NCBI GenBank assembly: GCA_903828975.1
Contig: CAIKOD010000078.1
Span: forward strand, 1 to 50,540
Direction of reading: 5' to 3'
From: an uncultured Methanomicrobiales archaeon
Lineage (GTDB): Archaea > Halobacteriota > Methanomicrobia > Methanomicrobiales > Methanospirillaceae
Length of the DNA: 50,540 bases
The notes below the pieces were generated by a model. That model was not told the DNA's origin, ran no database searches, and was given only the letters and a program-made list of their open reading frames with translations. Shown here piece by piece: positions 25,526 to 34,950 of this stretch. The position numbers and the translations under genes are program-made. Position 1 is the stretch's first letter. Each line of letters starts with the position of its first letter.

Positions 25526-26578
25526 TCACACAAAAATCCGGGCTGTATCATGGGTCACGTCTCCGTCCCGGCTTATGAGCACAATACGCATGTCCGGGTA
25601 CTTAGCTTTGTACTGGTCAAGAGCACTTCTGACCCTGGGACTATATTGTTGCTTTGTCATGAGTTCTTCAACCGTCCTGCACCCGGACCCCTCAAGAATT
25701 CCAGGATTGATATAACGCAGGATCAGGCCCGGGAGCCCGAACAGGGTAACTTCCCCCGTGGCCTCCGTGAGGGTAGCCCCGATATTACTGCCGACAAGCA
25801 CCGCCTCGTGACCCGGGAAAAACAACCGTGCATACCGGAGCCCTGTACGGCCGGTCGTAAGTACCACCCGTGAAGCACTTCGCACCCGTGAGAGGACGGT
25901 CTCCTCGAGGTGGTCATCCCATGGCTCAACAAGACCGGTTGTACCGAGCACCGAAATGCCCCCGGTAATACCAAGACATGGATTGAGCGTTTTTTTCGCG
26001 ACCAGTTCCCCTTCAGGTACCGATAATTCAATCCGGACCCCGGATAGTCCTGATATGGAAAGGGCTTCCTGTACAGAACCGGTGATGCAGGCCATCGAAG
26101 GGGTGCCTATGGCCGGCTCACCACTCGCGTAGCGGGGTGTATCGTAGGAAAACCGCCCGATCCCCTTTCCGGCGTGGACCGTGATCCTTGCAGCTGCCGG
26201 CGCTGCAACAGCCCTGAAAAGAATTCCTGCAGTGACATCATCCGGGTAATCACCGGCATATTTCCTGCATTCTGCAGACCCCTTCCCGGTAACGTTCACC
26301 GGAATTTCCACTGTGATACCACTTGGGGTCGTTACGGTCACTGAAGCGACCGGGGACTGTAACGAGAGGACAGCTGCCTTGCATGCGGCCGCCGCCGTGG
26401 AGCCGGTTGTATATCCCCTCATGAGGACGGTGCCGTCTGAGGTAAGAATGGCGAGTCCCCGGGAAACCAGTGGAAGCAACTCCGGTGTTTTACATCCCGT
26501 AATCCAGTCATGCGGGTATTCAAAACCGCTGACCGGGTCCTTTACCACCTGTCCTGAATTGCCGGGTGAAAATTCCAT
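25526..26578 (-). CDS. cbiD: cobalt-precorrin-5B C1-methyltransferase CbiD
   Basis: Methylates C1 of cobalt-precorrin-5B; diagnostic of the anaerobic (early cobalt insertion) route. 350 aa. Motifs seen: MRGYTTGSTAAAACKAA, VTTPSGITVEIPV, and GITGGISVLGTTGLVEPW. Residues 1-50 look like an extra N-terminal stretch before the usual TTGT start region. The last part holds ISRDGDVTHD. Lies 32 bp after cbiC on the same strand. Confidence 0.93.
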   Translation of the reverse strand: MEFSPGNSGQVVKDPVSGFEYPHDWITGCKTPELLPLVSRGLAILTSDGTVLMRGYTTGSTAAAACKAAVLSLQSPVASVTVTTPSGITVEIPVNVTGKGSAECRKYAGDYPDDVTAGILFRAVAAPAAARITVHAGKGIGRFSYDTPRYASGEPAIGTPSMACITGSVQEALSISGLSGVRIELSVPEGELVAKKTLNPCLGITGGISVLGTTGLVEPWDDHLEETVLSRVRSASRVVLTTGRTGLRYARLFFPGHEAVLVGSNIGATLTEATGEVTLFGLPGLILRYINPGILEGSGCRTVEELMTKQQYSPRVRSALDQYKAKYPDMRIVLISRDGDVTHDTARIFV

Positions 26579-26610
26579 ACCATACCCAGGGGTTGCCCTG
26601 ATTGTTGGGA

Positions 26611-27282
26611 TCAGGACTTATTCCTGTCCTGTTGTTCAGCATACATGGTTATAATCTCGTTTATTGCCGCAACGGCAACCGGGGTCCCCCCACGCGTTCC
26701 TTCGGTTGAAATAGATGGAATATCAATAGTCCTGAGCATTTCCTTTGATTCGGCGGCATTTACAAACCCTACCGGTGTCCCTATGACGAGCGATGGCATA
26801 TGCCCCTCCCTGATCATCCGGCACACCGTCAGGAGCGCGGACGGGGCGTTGCCGATGACAATTACTGCACCGTTGACCGTATCCCCGAGGTTCTGGAACC
26901 CCTTCGACGTCCTCGTTATCCCTTGTTCTTTTGCGCCCTCATCGAAGTCAAGTGCACAGGAGACCTCGCTCTGGTGCCCTTTTTTCTGGATGCCTACCTG
27001 GACCATCCTGATATCGGTGATTATCGGTGCACCGGCAGCCAGTGCAGCGAGACCTGCCTGTACCGGGTCTGAATGAAACCTGATCAGGTCGGCCATTAAA
27101 AAGTCACCTACCGCAACCGAACACCGCTGCCGTATGCGGTCTTCCGGCGTTGCATTCCCGATAGTAACCCTTGCCAGTTTCCTGCTCTTTTCTGAGATTT
27201 CGAAGGCCTCTTTCGTTGTTGCCCCGAGGTCAGTATACGTATTTTCTATGGTATCCACGCGGTGTAATGATTCCTTTGACAT
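26611..27282 (-). CDS. cbiC: cobalt-precorrin-8 methylmutase CbiC
   Basis: Moves the methyl group from C11 to C12 to give cobyrinate. From the chosen start 27282 (GGAGG at about 27297-27293) it is 223 aa. The longer frame to 27318 lacks a ribosome site. Seen: RQRCSVAVGDF, DIRMVQVGI, the GFVNAAESKE motif, TEGTRGGTPVAVAAIN near the C terminus. Its first 53 bp overlap the end of cbiH, showing tight translational coupling. Confidence 0.93.
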   Translation of the reverse strand: MSKESLHRVDTIENTYTDLGATTKEAFEISEKSRKLARVTIGNATPEDRIRQRCSVAVGDFLMADLIRFHSDPVQAGLAALAAGAPIITDIRMVQVGIQKKGHQSEVSCALDFDEGAKEQGITRTSKGFQNLGDTVNGAVIVIGNAPSALLTVCRMIREGHMPSLVIGTPVGFVNAAESKEMLRTIDIPSISTEGTRGGTPVAVAAINEIITMYAEQQDRNKS

Positions 27283-27982
27283 GGTCGCCCATCCTCCAGA
27301 GCCTGCTTTCACTGCCACCGATAATTACGGTGGTGTGCATATCCACTAGATCTTCTTTGCCTGGTGCTTCGCCAAGCGTTGTAAGGATTACTTCTTCACC
27401 TTCACGGTATGCATTTTTTATAATCGCCACCGGGGTACTCGAAGCATGATGTTCCCGGGCAATTCCAAGTGCCAATGACAGGTTATGGGGCCTCCCCCGG
27501 CTTTTCGGGTTGTAAAGGACTACCGGAATGCCCATTGAGAATGCGGCCCTCAGCCGCTGTTCGATGACCGGGAGTGGTGTCAGGAGATCAGATAGACTGA
27601 TCACACAGAAATCACCGGAAAGCGGGGAGCCGACCCGTGATGCCGCTGCATTCGCTGCCGTCACACCCGGGATGATCCTCACATCGATATCGCTCCCGCT
27701 CCGCTCAAGCACTTCAAGGACAATACTTGCCATCCCGTACACCCCCGGGTCTCCACCGCTGACCATTGCGACCACGTGGTCGCGGGCGAGGTCGACAGCC
27801 TGCTGCGCACGTTCGACTTCTTTCCCCATGGAACTACGGATGACCTCTTTTCCAACGAGAAAAGATGCAAGGGCCGTGAGGTATGACGAATTTCCGATAA
27901 CATATTCAGCCGATTCAATGGCCTGCACCGCATCGTGGGTCATCTGTCCGGGTGACCCCGGGCCTGTCCCCACAATATACAA
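27230..27982 (-). CDS. cbiH: cobalt-precorrin-3B C17-methyltransferase CbiH
   Basis: Contracts the ring while methylating C17. 250 aa from a TTG start at 27982, which follows a GGAGG site and comes 10 nt after the cbiG stop; it gives the usual opening YIVGTGPGSPG. An in-frame TTG at 28009 would add nine residues and overlap cbiG. Seen: GTGPGSPGQMT, SGGDPGVYGMAS and PGVTAANAAASRVGSPL, typical of CobJ/CbiH. No fused CbiG or ferredoxin domain. Confidence 0.9.
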   Translation of the reverse strand: MYIVGTGPGSPGQMTHDAVQAIESAEYVIGNSSYLTALASFLVGKEVIRSSMGKEVERAQQAVDLARDHVVAMVSGGDPGVYGMASIVLEVLERSGSDIDVRIIPGVTAANAAASRVGSPLSGDFCVISLSDLLTPLPVIEQRLRAAFSMGIPVVLYNPKSRGRPHNLSLALGIAREHHASSTPVAIIKNAYREGEEVILTTLGEAPGKEDLVDMHTTVIIGGSESRLWRMGDHVKGIITPRGYHRKYVY

Positions 27983-27992
27983 TGCCCCTCCG

Positions 27993-28865
27993 TCAGCGTG
28001 CGATGGCAATGGTAACCCTCCCCGCCACTCGTTTTTTCATAACAAGCTCCCGTTTTCTCGAGACTGCAAGTGCAGAAGGTTCCGCGACCCCGGGCAGTCC
28101 AATCCGGCCGGCCGCAGAGGGTGATTCCTGCACCTGTGCCTTTATTGTCTCATCATCGAGAAATATGAGGCATCCACCAACTGATTCAACTGCCTGGATG
28201 AGCCCGTTTTCTCCGATCTTCTTCTCTGTCGTGGCATATATCATCACCTCATCGGGCATGATCCCGGAATCGTCGAGTGCCAGGTGTACGGCGTCAACAA
28301 CCTCCTCACTGGTCACCCCCCGTCTGCACCCAAGACCAACCGCGTAGATCCCGGGCCGGGACAGGAACGAGACCCCGGGACTCGCCAGAACAACCGCCGG
28401 CCCCTGCACGGTATATACCCGTGTCCGGCTGTCCAGTATCCCGGCATTTACTTCACGGGTGGTATCCCTGTTTACCACGTGACGCCCGAAGCGGGTGGCA
28501 ATTCCTTCAACCGATTCGAGTCCCTGCGTCTCGGTCGCTGTGGTAATGACCGGCTGTATACCAAGTGCGGCAAGCTCGCGTGCAAGTTCATTTGCCCCGT
28601 GGTGACCTCCGACAACAGGTATTGCGTACGCCATGTCGGGACTCACTACCACGACCGCCGGATCGGTCCACTTATCGACCAGCAGGGGCGCCACCATCCT
28701 CACAACGATCCCTGCCGACATGACCGCAACAATTCTCCGGTACTGGGCAAATGCGGTGTAAAAGACATCAGGTTCGTAACCGAGGAGATCGGCATCCAGT
28801 TTATAGGCGATACGCTCGGCGAGGGGTCCGAACCGTGCGAGTGAAATGACTACCGTGTCGCTCAT
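27993..28865 (-). CDS. cbiG: cobalt-precorrin-5A hydrolase CbiG
   Basis: Opens the delta-lactone and releases acetaldehyde, a step found only in the anaerobic route. 290 aa. The N-terminal domain has MSAGIVVRMVAPLL and VVGGHHGANELA. The C-terminal CobE-like domain has GLGCRRGVTSEEVVDAV, the family signature. Overlaps cbiF by 4 bp (ATGA). Confidence 0.92.
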   Translation of the reverse strand: MSDTVVISLARFGPLAERIAYKLDADLLGYEPDVFYTAFAQYRRIVAVMSAGIVVRMVAPLLVDKWTDPAVVVVSPDMAYAIPVVGGHHGANELARELAALGIQPVITTATETQGLESVEGIATRFGRHVVNRDTTREVNAGILDSRTRVYTVQGPAVVLASPGVSFLSRPGIYAVGLGCRRGVTSEEVVDAVHLALDDSGIMPDEVMIYATTEKKIGENGLIQAVESVGGCLIFLDDETIKAQVQESPSAAGRIGLPGVAEPSALAVSRKRELVMKKRVAGRVTIAIAR

Positions 28866-29584
28866 GAATAGAGATGAGACCTCCTGTCTCCCCGGGTCCC
28901 CGGGTCAATTACCCCTCCGATATACAGGAGTGCGGAACGTTGGATCCCCTCTGCCCGGGCCTTCACTGCAATATCCGCCACCGTTCCCCTGACGATCTTC
29001 TGGTCGGGCCAGGTAGCATGGTAGACCACTGCTGCCGGGGTTCCGGGTGGATGGGAGATCTTTGCGAGCACTTCCTCGAGTTGCTCTGTCCCGAGGAAGA
29101 TGACCATCGTGGTCAGATGGGAAGAGAGCTCACATATCTGGTCGTGTTCCAGGGTCTTTCCTGCAGGTCTGGTAATAATTACACTCTCTGATATCCCTTT
29201 CAGCGTCAGCTGGGCCTGTAATGCGGCAGCACCACCAAACATCGAAGAGACCCCCGGGACCACATGTGTGGTGACCCCTTCGTTGCTGAGCAGTTCCATC
29301 TGTTCAACAATTGCGCCGTAAAGGGATGGATCACCTGAATGCAGCCTCACAACCAGTTTGCCTTTTTTTGCAGGGACTACCATTGCCGGGACCAGCTGTT
29401 CGAGTGACATCCCCCAGCTGTCAAGTTTTACCGGCGCCGGGGACACGGACACAAGGGCCGGGTTCACCAGCGAACCTGCGTAGATCAGGACATCGGCGCT
29501 CAACAGAAGGTTCTGCCCCTTTACCGTGATCAGTTCCGGGTCCCCGGGCCCCGCACCAACAAAGTACACTTCCGGTACGTTCAT
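28862..29584 (-). CDS. cbiF: cobalt-precorrin-4 C11-methyltransferase CbiF
   Basis: Adds the C11 methyl group using SAM. 240 aa. Seen: YFVGAGPGDPELITVKG at the N terminus, RLHSGDPSLYGA, and PGVSSMFGGAAAL, the three SAM-binding loops of this family. Starts 3 bp past the cbiL stop and overlaps cbiG, so it is inside the operon. Confidence 0.93.
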   Translation of the reverse strand: MNVPEVYFVGAGPGDPELITVKGQNLLLSADVLIYAGSLVNPALVSVSPAPVKLDSWGMSLEQLVPAMVVPAKKGKLVVRLHSGDPSLYGAIVEQMELLSNEGVTTHVVPGVSSMFGGAAALQAQLTLKGISESVIITRPAGKTLEHDQICELSSHLTTMVIFLGTEQLEEVLAKISHPPGTPAAVVYHATWPDQKIVRGTVADIAVKARAEGIQRSALLYIGGVIDPGTRGDRRSHLYS

Positions 29585-29587
29585 ACC

Positions 29588-30193
29588 TCACCGCCCTGCA
29601 TACAGGATGCTTAAATAGTCGCTCTTTTCCGGGATGTCGTCCCCGTGACAGACCCGCATATCAGGCAGGAACATCCGTTCGACAAGGACAAATTCCCGGT
29701 ATCCTTCGTCTTTCAGGGTTTTTATCATCTCCCTCGGTCGTTTCACTTTCAGCAGGATACGGCAATCAGGTTCACCACCGTCGGTGACAAGAAATCCTCC
29801 CGAGAGTGATACACCTGATACCGATGCAAACGCCGTGATCGCACTGACACCAGGTTCGCTCGTGCAGACAACTCCAGGGTGTCGTTCCTTCATGGTCCGG
29901 CAGAGCCTTGAATAGGTGGAGAAAAAATTCGGGTCGCCAAGAATGCCGAGGACCGCGAGGCCATTCTCTGCAACAGTTGCGATAATGTCCGCGTTCCGGA
30001 CCATGCACCTGCTAATCTCCTCCTCATCATCGGTCATGGGGAATTCAAGCACCCGGGCATCCCGGTACGGGGCAGATAGTTCCTTCGCAATTGATCCCGG
30101 GACATACACTTCATCTGCATCTCTGAGGAGTCGTACTGCTTTCAGCGTGAGGAGTTCGGGATCACCCGGCCCGAGACCAAGACCTACAAGCAT
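29588..30193 (-). CDS. cbiL: precorrin-2/cobalt-factor-2 C20-methyltransferase CbiL
   Basis: Adds the C20 methyl group, committing the ring to corrin. 201 aa, a little short for the family (usually 220-240). Seen: GLGLGPGDPELLTLKAV, LGDPNFFSTYSR and PGVSAITAFASVSGVSL. Overlaps cbiT by 10 bp. The substrate is likely cobalt-sirohydrochlorin given cbiD and cbiG in the same cluster. Confidence 0.92.
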   Translation of the reverse strand: MLVGLGLGPGDPELLTLKAVRLLRDADEVYVPGSIAKELSAPYRDARVLEFPMTDDEEEISRCMVRNADIIATVAENGLAVLGILGDPNFFSTYSRLCRTMKERHPGVVCTSEPGVSAITAFASVSGVSLSGGFLVTDGGEPDCRILLKVKRPREMIKTLKDEGYREFVLVERMFLPDMRVCHGDDIPEKSDYLSILYAGR

Positions 30194-30717
30194 ACCGGGG
30201 TACCTCCGACAATGATATAAACCGGGTCTATCGGTTTGAACATTGTCCCTCCGGCAAGTGGAGAAGAGCGGGAGACCTGGACATGGACCGCCTCCTTAAA
30301 AATACCCAGTTGCTCCATGGTTGTGATCGCAAGATGTAATGTCTCAACTTTTACCGCATTTACGACAATTGAGCGTGTGCCAAGCGTGTGAAGGATCCTG
30401 AGCACCCGTTCGAGGTTACCCGAACCTCCTATAAACGCACAGTCCAGCTGGTCAATGGTCGGGAGGAAATCAACAGCTTCCCCGTGGAAGAACCTGATAT
30501 TATCCGCTCCGGCCCTTTCTGCTTTTTCCCTGGCGAGATCGATCGCCTCTTTCCGCCGGTCAATAGCGTAAATTTTCGAGGTCCGGTGTGAGAGGGCAAG
30601 TGAAATTTTACCGGTCCCACATCCGATATCGGCAAAAGTATCCCCCTCGAGAAGCCCGAGTTTGAACAGCGAAATCGCCATCACCTCGTCCTTTGTTGGT
30701 CCGCCGGAAAGTTCCAT
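30184..30717 (-). CDS. cbiT: cobalt-precorrin-6B C15-methyltransferase (decarboxylating) CbiT
   Basis: Methylates C15 and decarboxylates the C12 acetate. 177 aa, a class I Rossmann methyltransferase with LEGDTFADIGCGTGKISL as the SAM motif and IGGSGNLERVL, typical of CbiT. Likely first gene of the cbi transcript: a 149-bp gap holding AT-rich TATA-like sequence (about 30726-30757) separates it from cobA. The start lacks an obvious ribosome site. Confidence 0.93.
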   Translation of the reverse strand: MELSGGPTKDEVMAISLFKLGLLEGDTFADIGCGTGKISLALSHRTSKIYAIDRRKEAIDLAREKAERAGADNIRFFHGEAVDFLPTIDQLDCAFIGGSGNLERVLRILHTLGTRSIVVNAVKVETLHLAITTMEQLGIFKEAVHVQVSRSSPLAGGTMFKPIDPVYIIVGGTPVCL

Positions 30718-30866
30718 GGTATTGTATTAAAATAAGGTTGCGTAAAGGTATTAATGCTTGTTTTGCGATGGGAATCGGGCTAAAGGCCTCAAATATTGGT
30801 AGGATTAACGGGTGGACTCCCCATTCTTTTCTGCAGGGGCCACGATAACCTGGTGCCTTTGCCTGG

Positions 30867-31622
30867 TCATTCTGTGGCAACGAAGGACTGCCGGTCTTCA
30901 TTGTAGAGCCGCACGACGTCCCCGATCACGATAATCGCCGGGGGAGTGACGCCAATTGCTTTTGCCCTGCTACTGATATCCTTTAACGGGGCTACCGTGA
31001 CACGCTGATCTGTCCGAAGGCCCCGTTCGATGATCGCTACCGGTGTTTCGGGGTTTTTTCCGTGAGTGAGCAGTGACTCTGCAATATTGGGGAGGTTTTT
31101 CACTCCCATCAGGACCACAATCGTTCCCCTGCCTTTTGCAAGCAGTTCCCAGTCCAGTGCGGTCCCGGCTTTTTTCGGGTCCTCATGGCCGGTAAGGATG
31201 GTCACCTGGGAGGCGTACTTACGGTGAGTGAGTGGGATACCCACAGCGGCAGGGACCGCAACCGCGCTTGTGACACCCGGTACTACTTCCACCGGAATCC
31301 CGTGCGCGATGAGGACCTCGAGTTCTTCTCCTCCCCGGCCGAATACAAACGGGTCTCCACCCTTCAACCTGACTACCCGTTTTCCTGCCGTTGCCCGGGC
31401 GACCATGAGTGCCTCGATCTCGTCCTGTTCGAGGGTATGATCGCTTCCATATTTCCCACAGTCGATCTTTTCTGCGGCAGCCGGGAGTGAATTCAGGATC
31501 TCCTCGCCCGGGAGCTGGTCATACAGGATGACTTCTGCCGAATCGATCACTTCCCTTGCCCGTAATGTCAGGAGGCCGGTACCGCCCGGGCCTGACCCTA
31601 CCAGATAAACCATTCCCGTCAT
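30867..31622 (-). CDS. cobA: uroporphyrinogen-III C-methyltransferase (SUMT)
   Basis: Makes precorrin-2 by methylating C2 and C7 of uroporphyrinogen III, the branch to siroheme, F430 and cobalamin. 251 aa from ATG 31622, which has AGGGGAT just upstream; the frame is open to 31661. Seen: YLVGSGPGGTGLLTLRA, RLKGGDPFVFGRGGEE and PGVTSAVAVPAAVGIPLTHR. No fused CysG dehydrogenase or HemD domain; the dehydrogenase is separate at 36218. Confidence 0.93.
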   Translation of the reverse strand: MTGMVYLVGSGPGGTGLLTLRAREVIDSAEVILYDQLPGEEILNSLPAAAEKIDCGKYGSDHTLEQDEIEALMVARATAGKRVVRLKGGDPFVFGRGGEELEVLIAHGIPVEVVPGVTSAVAVPAAVGIPLTHRKYASQVTILTGHEDPKKAGTALDWELLAKGRGTIVVLMGVKNLPNIAESLLTHGKNPETPVAIIERGLRTDQRVTVAPLKDISSRAKAIGVTPPAIIVIGDVVRLYNEDRQSFVATE

Positions 31623-31719
31623 GGGTAATCCCCTGATGTTTCCTGATAATTTCGTCCACATGGAACGATGCCATTCTGTTGCATACCTGTGGACCCGGCA
31701 GTGATTTTCGGATTCTGCT

Positions 31720-32631
31720 TCATTTGCTACCTCCTGTTCCTTCGCCCCGCGTGCTGATACCCAGCAGGGTATAGGCCTCTTTAATCAGTTCACGGACCTC
31801 GTTATGGAGCTCATGACCACGGTCCCGGGCCTCTGCAACAGTTGTGATATCATGTTCGACCCTGACCTCGCGGGTACCGTCAAGTGATAGTACTGATGCG
31901 ATCAGGTGCCCGTTCCGGCAATAGATGCCGAGTGGTGTGAAGCACCCCCCGCCAACCTGTTCCATTACAACCCGTTCAATTGCAACGTCAGAACGGGTGA
32001 CCGGGTCATCGAGAAGGCTCATTGTTTCCGACAGCGAGGGGTCCAGCCGGCTCACAACGGCAATGGTCCCCTGGTTTGGTGACGGGACAAATTTTTCCGG
32101 GGGCAGGCGCTCCCCGGGGATTTTCACAGAAAGCCGTTCAAGTCCTGCCTCTGCCAGCACGATTGCATCGTATTCACCAGCGGTGAGTTTCTTCATTCTT
32201 GTATCGACATTCCCCCGGAGGGCTGCTACGATGACAGAAGGGTCGTGTCGCAGCAGTTGTGCCTTTCTCCTCGTGCTCGATGTCCCGACGACTTTTACCA
32301 GATCGATGCTTTTGTCATATGCAAGGAAGTCTGCAGGAGAGTCCCTTGGGAGCACGGCACTTGTCAGTACACCCGGGGGCCTGATTGCCGGGATATCCTT
32401 CATGGAGTGCACGGCTGCGTCAATTTCACCCCGCAGGATCGCATCATCAAGGGCTCGTACAAAGAGTCCCTGTCCACCGATTTCATGGAGCGGGACCCCC
32501 GTGTTGGAGTCCCCTTCGGTGGTGATGATCTGCTTCTCCGCCTCTATCCCTTTCGCTCTGAGCATGGTGCAGACCCGGTCGGCCTGGACCAGTGCCAGCC
32601 TGCTCCCCCGTGTACCGATTTTTAACGTCAT
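31720..32631 (-). CDS. hemC: hydroxymethylbilane synthase (porphobilinogen deaminase)
   Basis: Polymerises four porphobilinogens into hydroxymethylbilane. About 303 aa. Seen: [45 protein letters not shown] and GGGCFTPLG, whose Cys carries the dipyrromethane cofactor. Start 32631 forms an ATGA overlap with the hemL stop; an ATG two codons earlier (32637) is equally possible. The next step, hemD, is not found in this cluster. Confidence 0.94.
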   Translation of the reverse strand: MTLKIGTRGSRLALVQADRVCTMLRAKGIEAEKQIITTEGDSNTGVPLHEIGGQGLFVRALDDAILRGEIDAAVHSMKDIPAIRPPGVLTSAVLPRDSPADFLAYDKSIDLVKVVGTSSTRRKAQLLRHDPSVIVAALRGNVDTRMKKLTAGEYDAIVLAEAGLERLSVKIPGERLPPEKFVPSPNQGTIAVVSRLDPSLSETMSLLDDPVTRSDVAIERVVMEQVGGGCFTPLGIYCRNGHLIASVLSLDGTREVRVEHDITTVAEARDRGHELHNEVRELIKEAYTLLGISTRGEGTGGSK

Positions 32632-33881
32632 TGGCATGGTCCGAGTGATTGCCGGTAGGCATCCGATATCAGTTCAATATCCTCTTCCGTGTGTGCCGCG
32701 GAGAGAAAATTGGTCTCAAACTGGGAAGGAGGCAGGAAAACACCTGCACGGTACATCTCTTTCCAGAACCTGCCAAACGCATCAGTATCGCATTCTTTGA
32801 CCTGCTTGTAATTGACGGGTGCCTCTGGCCTGAAGAAATACTTGAACATGGAGCCGAGCATCACAAAATTACCTCCGGCATCTTCAGGTATGGAGTCCCG
32901 TATTGCCTCTGCACCGAGTCTCATAAGGCTGTATACCTCCGGGTGGGTATCGAGCCAGTCAATTGTCGCAATACCCGCTGAAAGGGAGAGCGGGTTTCCT
33001 GAGAACGTGCCAGCCTGGTATACCGGGCCGGACGGCGAGACCATTTCCATGATCTCCCGTCGTCCTGCAAACATCCCGATTGGCAGGCCCCCACCCACGA
33101 TCTTCCCGAGTGTCATGAGATCCGGGCGGACGCCGAAGTAGGCCTGTGCACCACCCATGCAGATCCGGTAACCTGTGATCACTTCATCGAAAATAAGGAG
33201 GACGTCGTGGGCTTTTGTTATCTCACGGACCTCCCTGAGATAATTGAATTCGGGCAGGACCGGGCCGATGTTCCCGAGCACCGGCTCGAGGATGAACGCT
33301 GCTACGTTATCATCCCGGGAAAGGATCTCTTCGAGTGCCTCAGGATCATTATACGATACCTGGCGGGTGTGGGAGACGAGGTCGGGGAGGACTCCTGCAG
33401 AGTCGGGGACACCGTGCGTGGTAGCCCCTGAGCCGGCTTTGACAAGAACGCCGTCATGTGCCCCGTGGAATCCCCCCTCTATTTTGACAATATCCTGCTT
33501 TCCGCTGAATCCCCTGGCCAGGCGGATTGCAGCCATTGTCGCTTCAGATCCGCTTGAAACAAACCTTACCATGTCCATGCCCGGATGGGCAGCCGTGACT
33601 CTGCGGGCCATTTCCGGTTCAAGAGGAGTTGGTGTGCCGTACAACCAGCCCAGTTCAACCTGGCGATCGATTGCCGCCCTGATGTCCGGATGGCAATGGC
33701 CAAGGATTAGCGGGCCATAGGCCATGCAGCAGTCCGTCAGATCTTTGCCGTCAACGGTTTTCAGGTGTGCGCCGCAGGCCGACTCCGTGTAGAAAGGGTA
33801 GGGTTTGATCGCCCTTACCGGGCTGCTCACGCCACCTGGCATAAGGGTTTTTGCCGTCTCGAAAATTTCACTGCTTTTCAT
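32628..33881 (-). CDS. hemL: glutamate-1-semialdehyde 2,1-aminomutase
   Basis: PLP enzyme that turns glutamate-1-semialdehyde into 5-aminolevulinate. 417 aa, normal length. Seen: [10 protein letters not shown] near the N terminus, [17 protein letters not shown], the aspartate in [11 protein letters not shown], and the PLP lysine in [11 protein letters not shown] (about 259). Starts 73 bp after hemB ends and overlaps hemC. Confidence 0.95.
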   Translation of the reverse strand: MKSSEIFETAKTLMPGGVSSPVRAIKPYPFYTESACGAHLKTVDGKDLTDCCMAYGPLILGHCHPDIRAAIDRQVELGWLYGTPTPLEPEMARRVTAAHPGMDMVRFVSSGSEATMAAIRLARGFSGKQDIVKIEGGFHGAHDGVLVKAGSGATTHGVPDSAGVLPDLVSHTRQVSYNDPEALEEILSRDDNVAAFILEPVLGNIGPVLPEFNYLREVREITKAHDVLLIFDEVITGYRICMGGAQAYFGVRPDLMTLGKIVGGGLPIGMFAGRREIMEMVSPSGPVYQAGTFSGNPLSLSAGIATIDWLDTHPEVYSLMRLGAEAIRDSIPEDAGGNFVMLGSMFKYFFRPEAPVNYKQVKECDTDAFGRFWKEMYRAGVFLPPSQFETNFLSAAHTEEDIELISDAYRQSLGPCQ

Positions 33882-33954
33882 ATTGTCACCCGTTGTATCG
33901 TTTTATAAATTTGGTAATTCTCATCCTTCAGGTATCTGTATCGCTCTTCCCTTG

Positions 33955-34950
33955 TCAGGGATATCCTTCGGGCTTTTCAGACAGCCATCGGGCTGCATCC
34001 ATGGCATAATAGGTGATGATCAGGTCTGCCCCTGCCCGCTTTATACAGGTCAGGGCCTCGAGAGCGACTGCTTTTTCGTTGATCCAGCCAAGTTCTGCAG
34101 CTGCCTTGATCTGGGAGTATTCCCCGCTCACCTGGTAGGCAGCGACCGGGAGCCCGATCGTGCAGATGGCAGAAAGCACATCGAGGTAGTTACCGGCCGG
34201 TTTTACCATCAGGATGTCAGCTCCTTCTTTTGCATCAAGCTGAGATTCGAGAAACGCCTCCCGTGCATTTGCCGGATCCATCTGGTAGGTGCTCCGGTCC
34301 CCGGAGGAGAAACCGGAATCTGCAGCCTCGCGGAACGGTCCGTACAAGGCACTTGCAAACTTGGTGGAGTACGACATCACCGCAATATCCTGGTAACCAG
34401 ACTTGTCGAGTGCCGTCCGGATCGAGTGGACCATGCCATCGAGCATGCAGGAAGGTGCAACAATATCTGCCCCTGCTTCTGCATGACTGACCGCTATACG
34501 GTCCATCAGGAGGAGAGATGCATCATTATCGAGATCGGTCCCACACCGCCCGTGGTGAAGGATCCCGCAATGCCCATGGGATGTGTATTCACATGCGCAG
34601 AGATCCGTGATTACTGTCATACCCGGTACCCGCCCTTTTATGGAACGGACTGCGCACTGGATAACCCCTGACCTCGCATAGGACTCACTTGCCTCGTCGT
34701 CTTTTTTTGCCGGGATACCGAAAAGGAGGACTGCCCTGATCCCTGCATTGTAGAGGGACTGGACGTGAAGGGTGATCTCACCTGGCGGGTAACGGTACTG
34801 CCCGGGCATTGACCCGATCGGAATTTTTTCGATTGCGGTCTCGTCGATAAATAATGGTGCTACAAGGTCTGTCGTATGAAGTATTGTCTCCCTGAAAAGC
34901 GGCTGGAGCGTTTGCTTTCGGAGCCTCCTCATTCTTCGTTGCGGGTACAT
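33955..34950 (-). CDS. hemB: porphobilinogen synthase (5-aminolevulinate dehydratase)
   Basis: Condenses two aminolevulinates to porphobilinogen. 331 aa. DLCACEYTSHGHCG holds the cysteines of the zinc-type active site; Schiff-base lysines lie in YSTKFASALYGPFR and MVKPAGNYLD. Start 34950 overlaps hemA by 22 bp. ATG 34932 would give a neat ATGA overlap, but the upstream residues match the family opening (F/Y)PxxRMRRLR, so the longer start is kept. Confidence 0.95.
   Translation of the reverse strand: MYPQRRMRRLRKQTLQPLFRETILHTTDLVAPLFIDETAIEKIPIGSMPGQYRYPPGEITLHVQSLYNAGIRAVLLFGIPAKKDDEASESYARSGVIQCAVRSIKGRVPGMTVITDLCACEYTSHGHCGILHHGRCGTDLDNDASLLLMDRIAVSHAEAGADIVAPSCMLDGMVHSIRTALDKSGYQDIAVMSYSTKFASALYGPFREAADSGFSSGDRSTYQMDPANAREAFLESQLDAKEGADILMVKPAGNYLDVLSAICTIGLPVAAYQVSGEYSQIKAAAELGWINEKAVALEALTCIKRAGADLIITYYAMDAARWLSEKPEGYP

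Noticed and set aside
30718-30866. Cobalamin riboswitch ahead of the cbi genes
   Set aside because: The 149-bp gap shows no B12-box-like sequence or extended fold, and these riboswitches are essentially bacterial.
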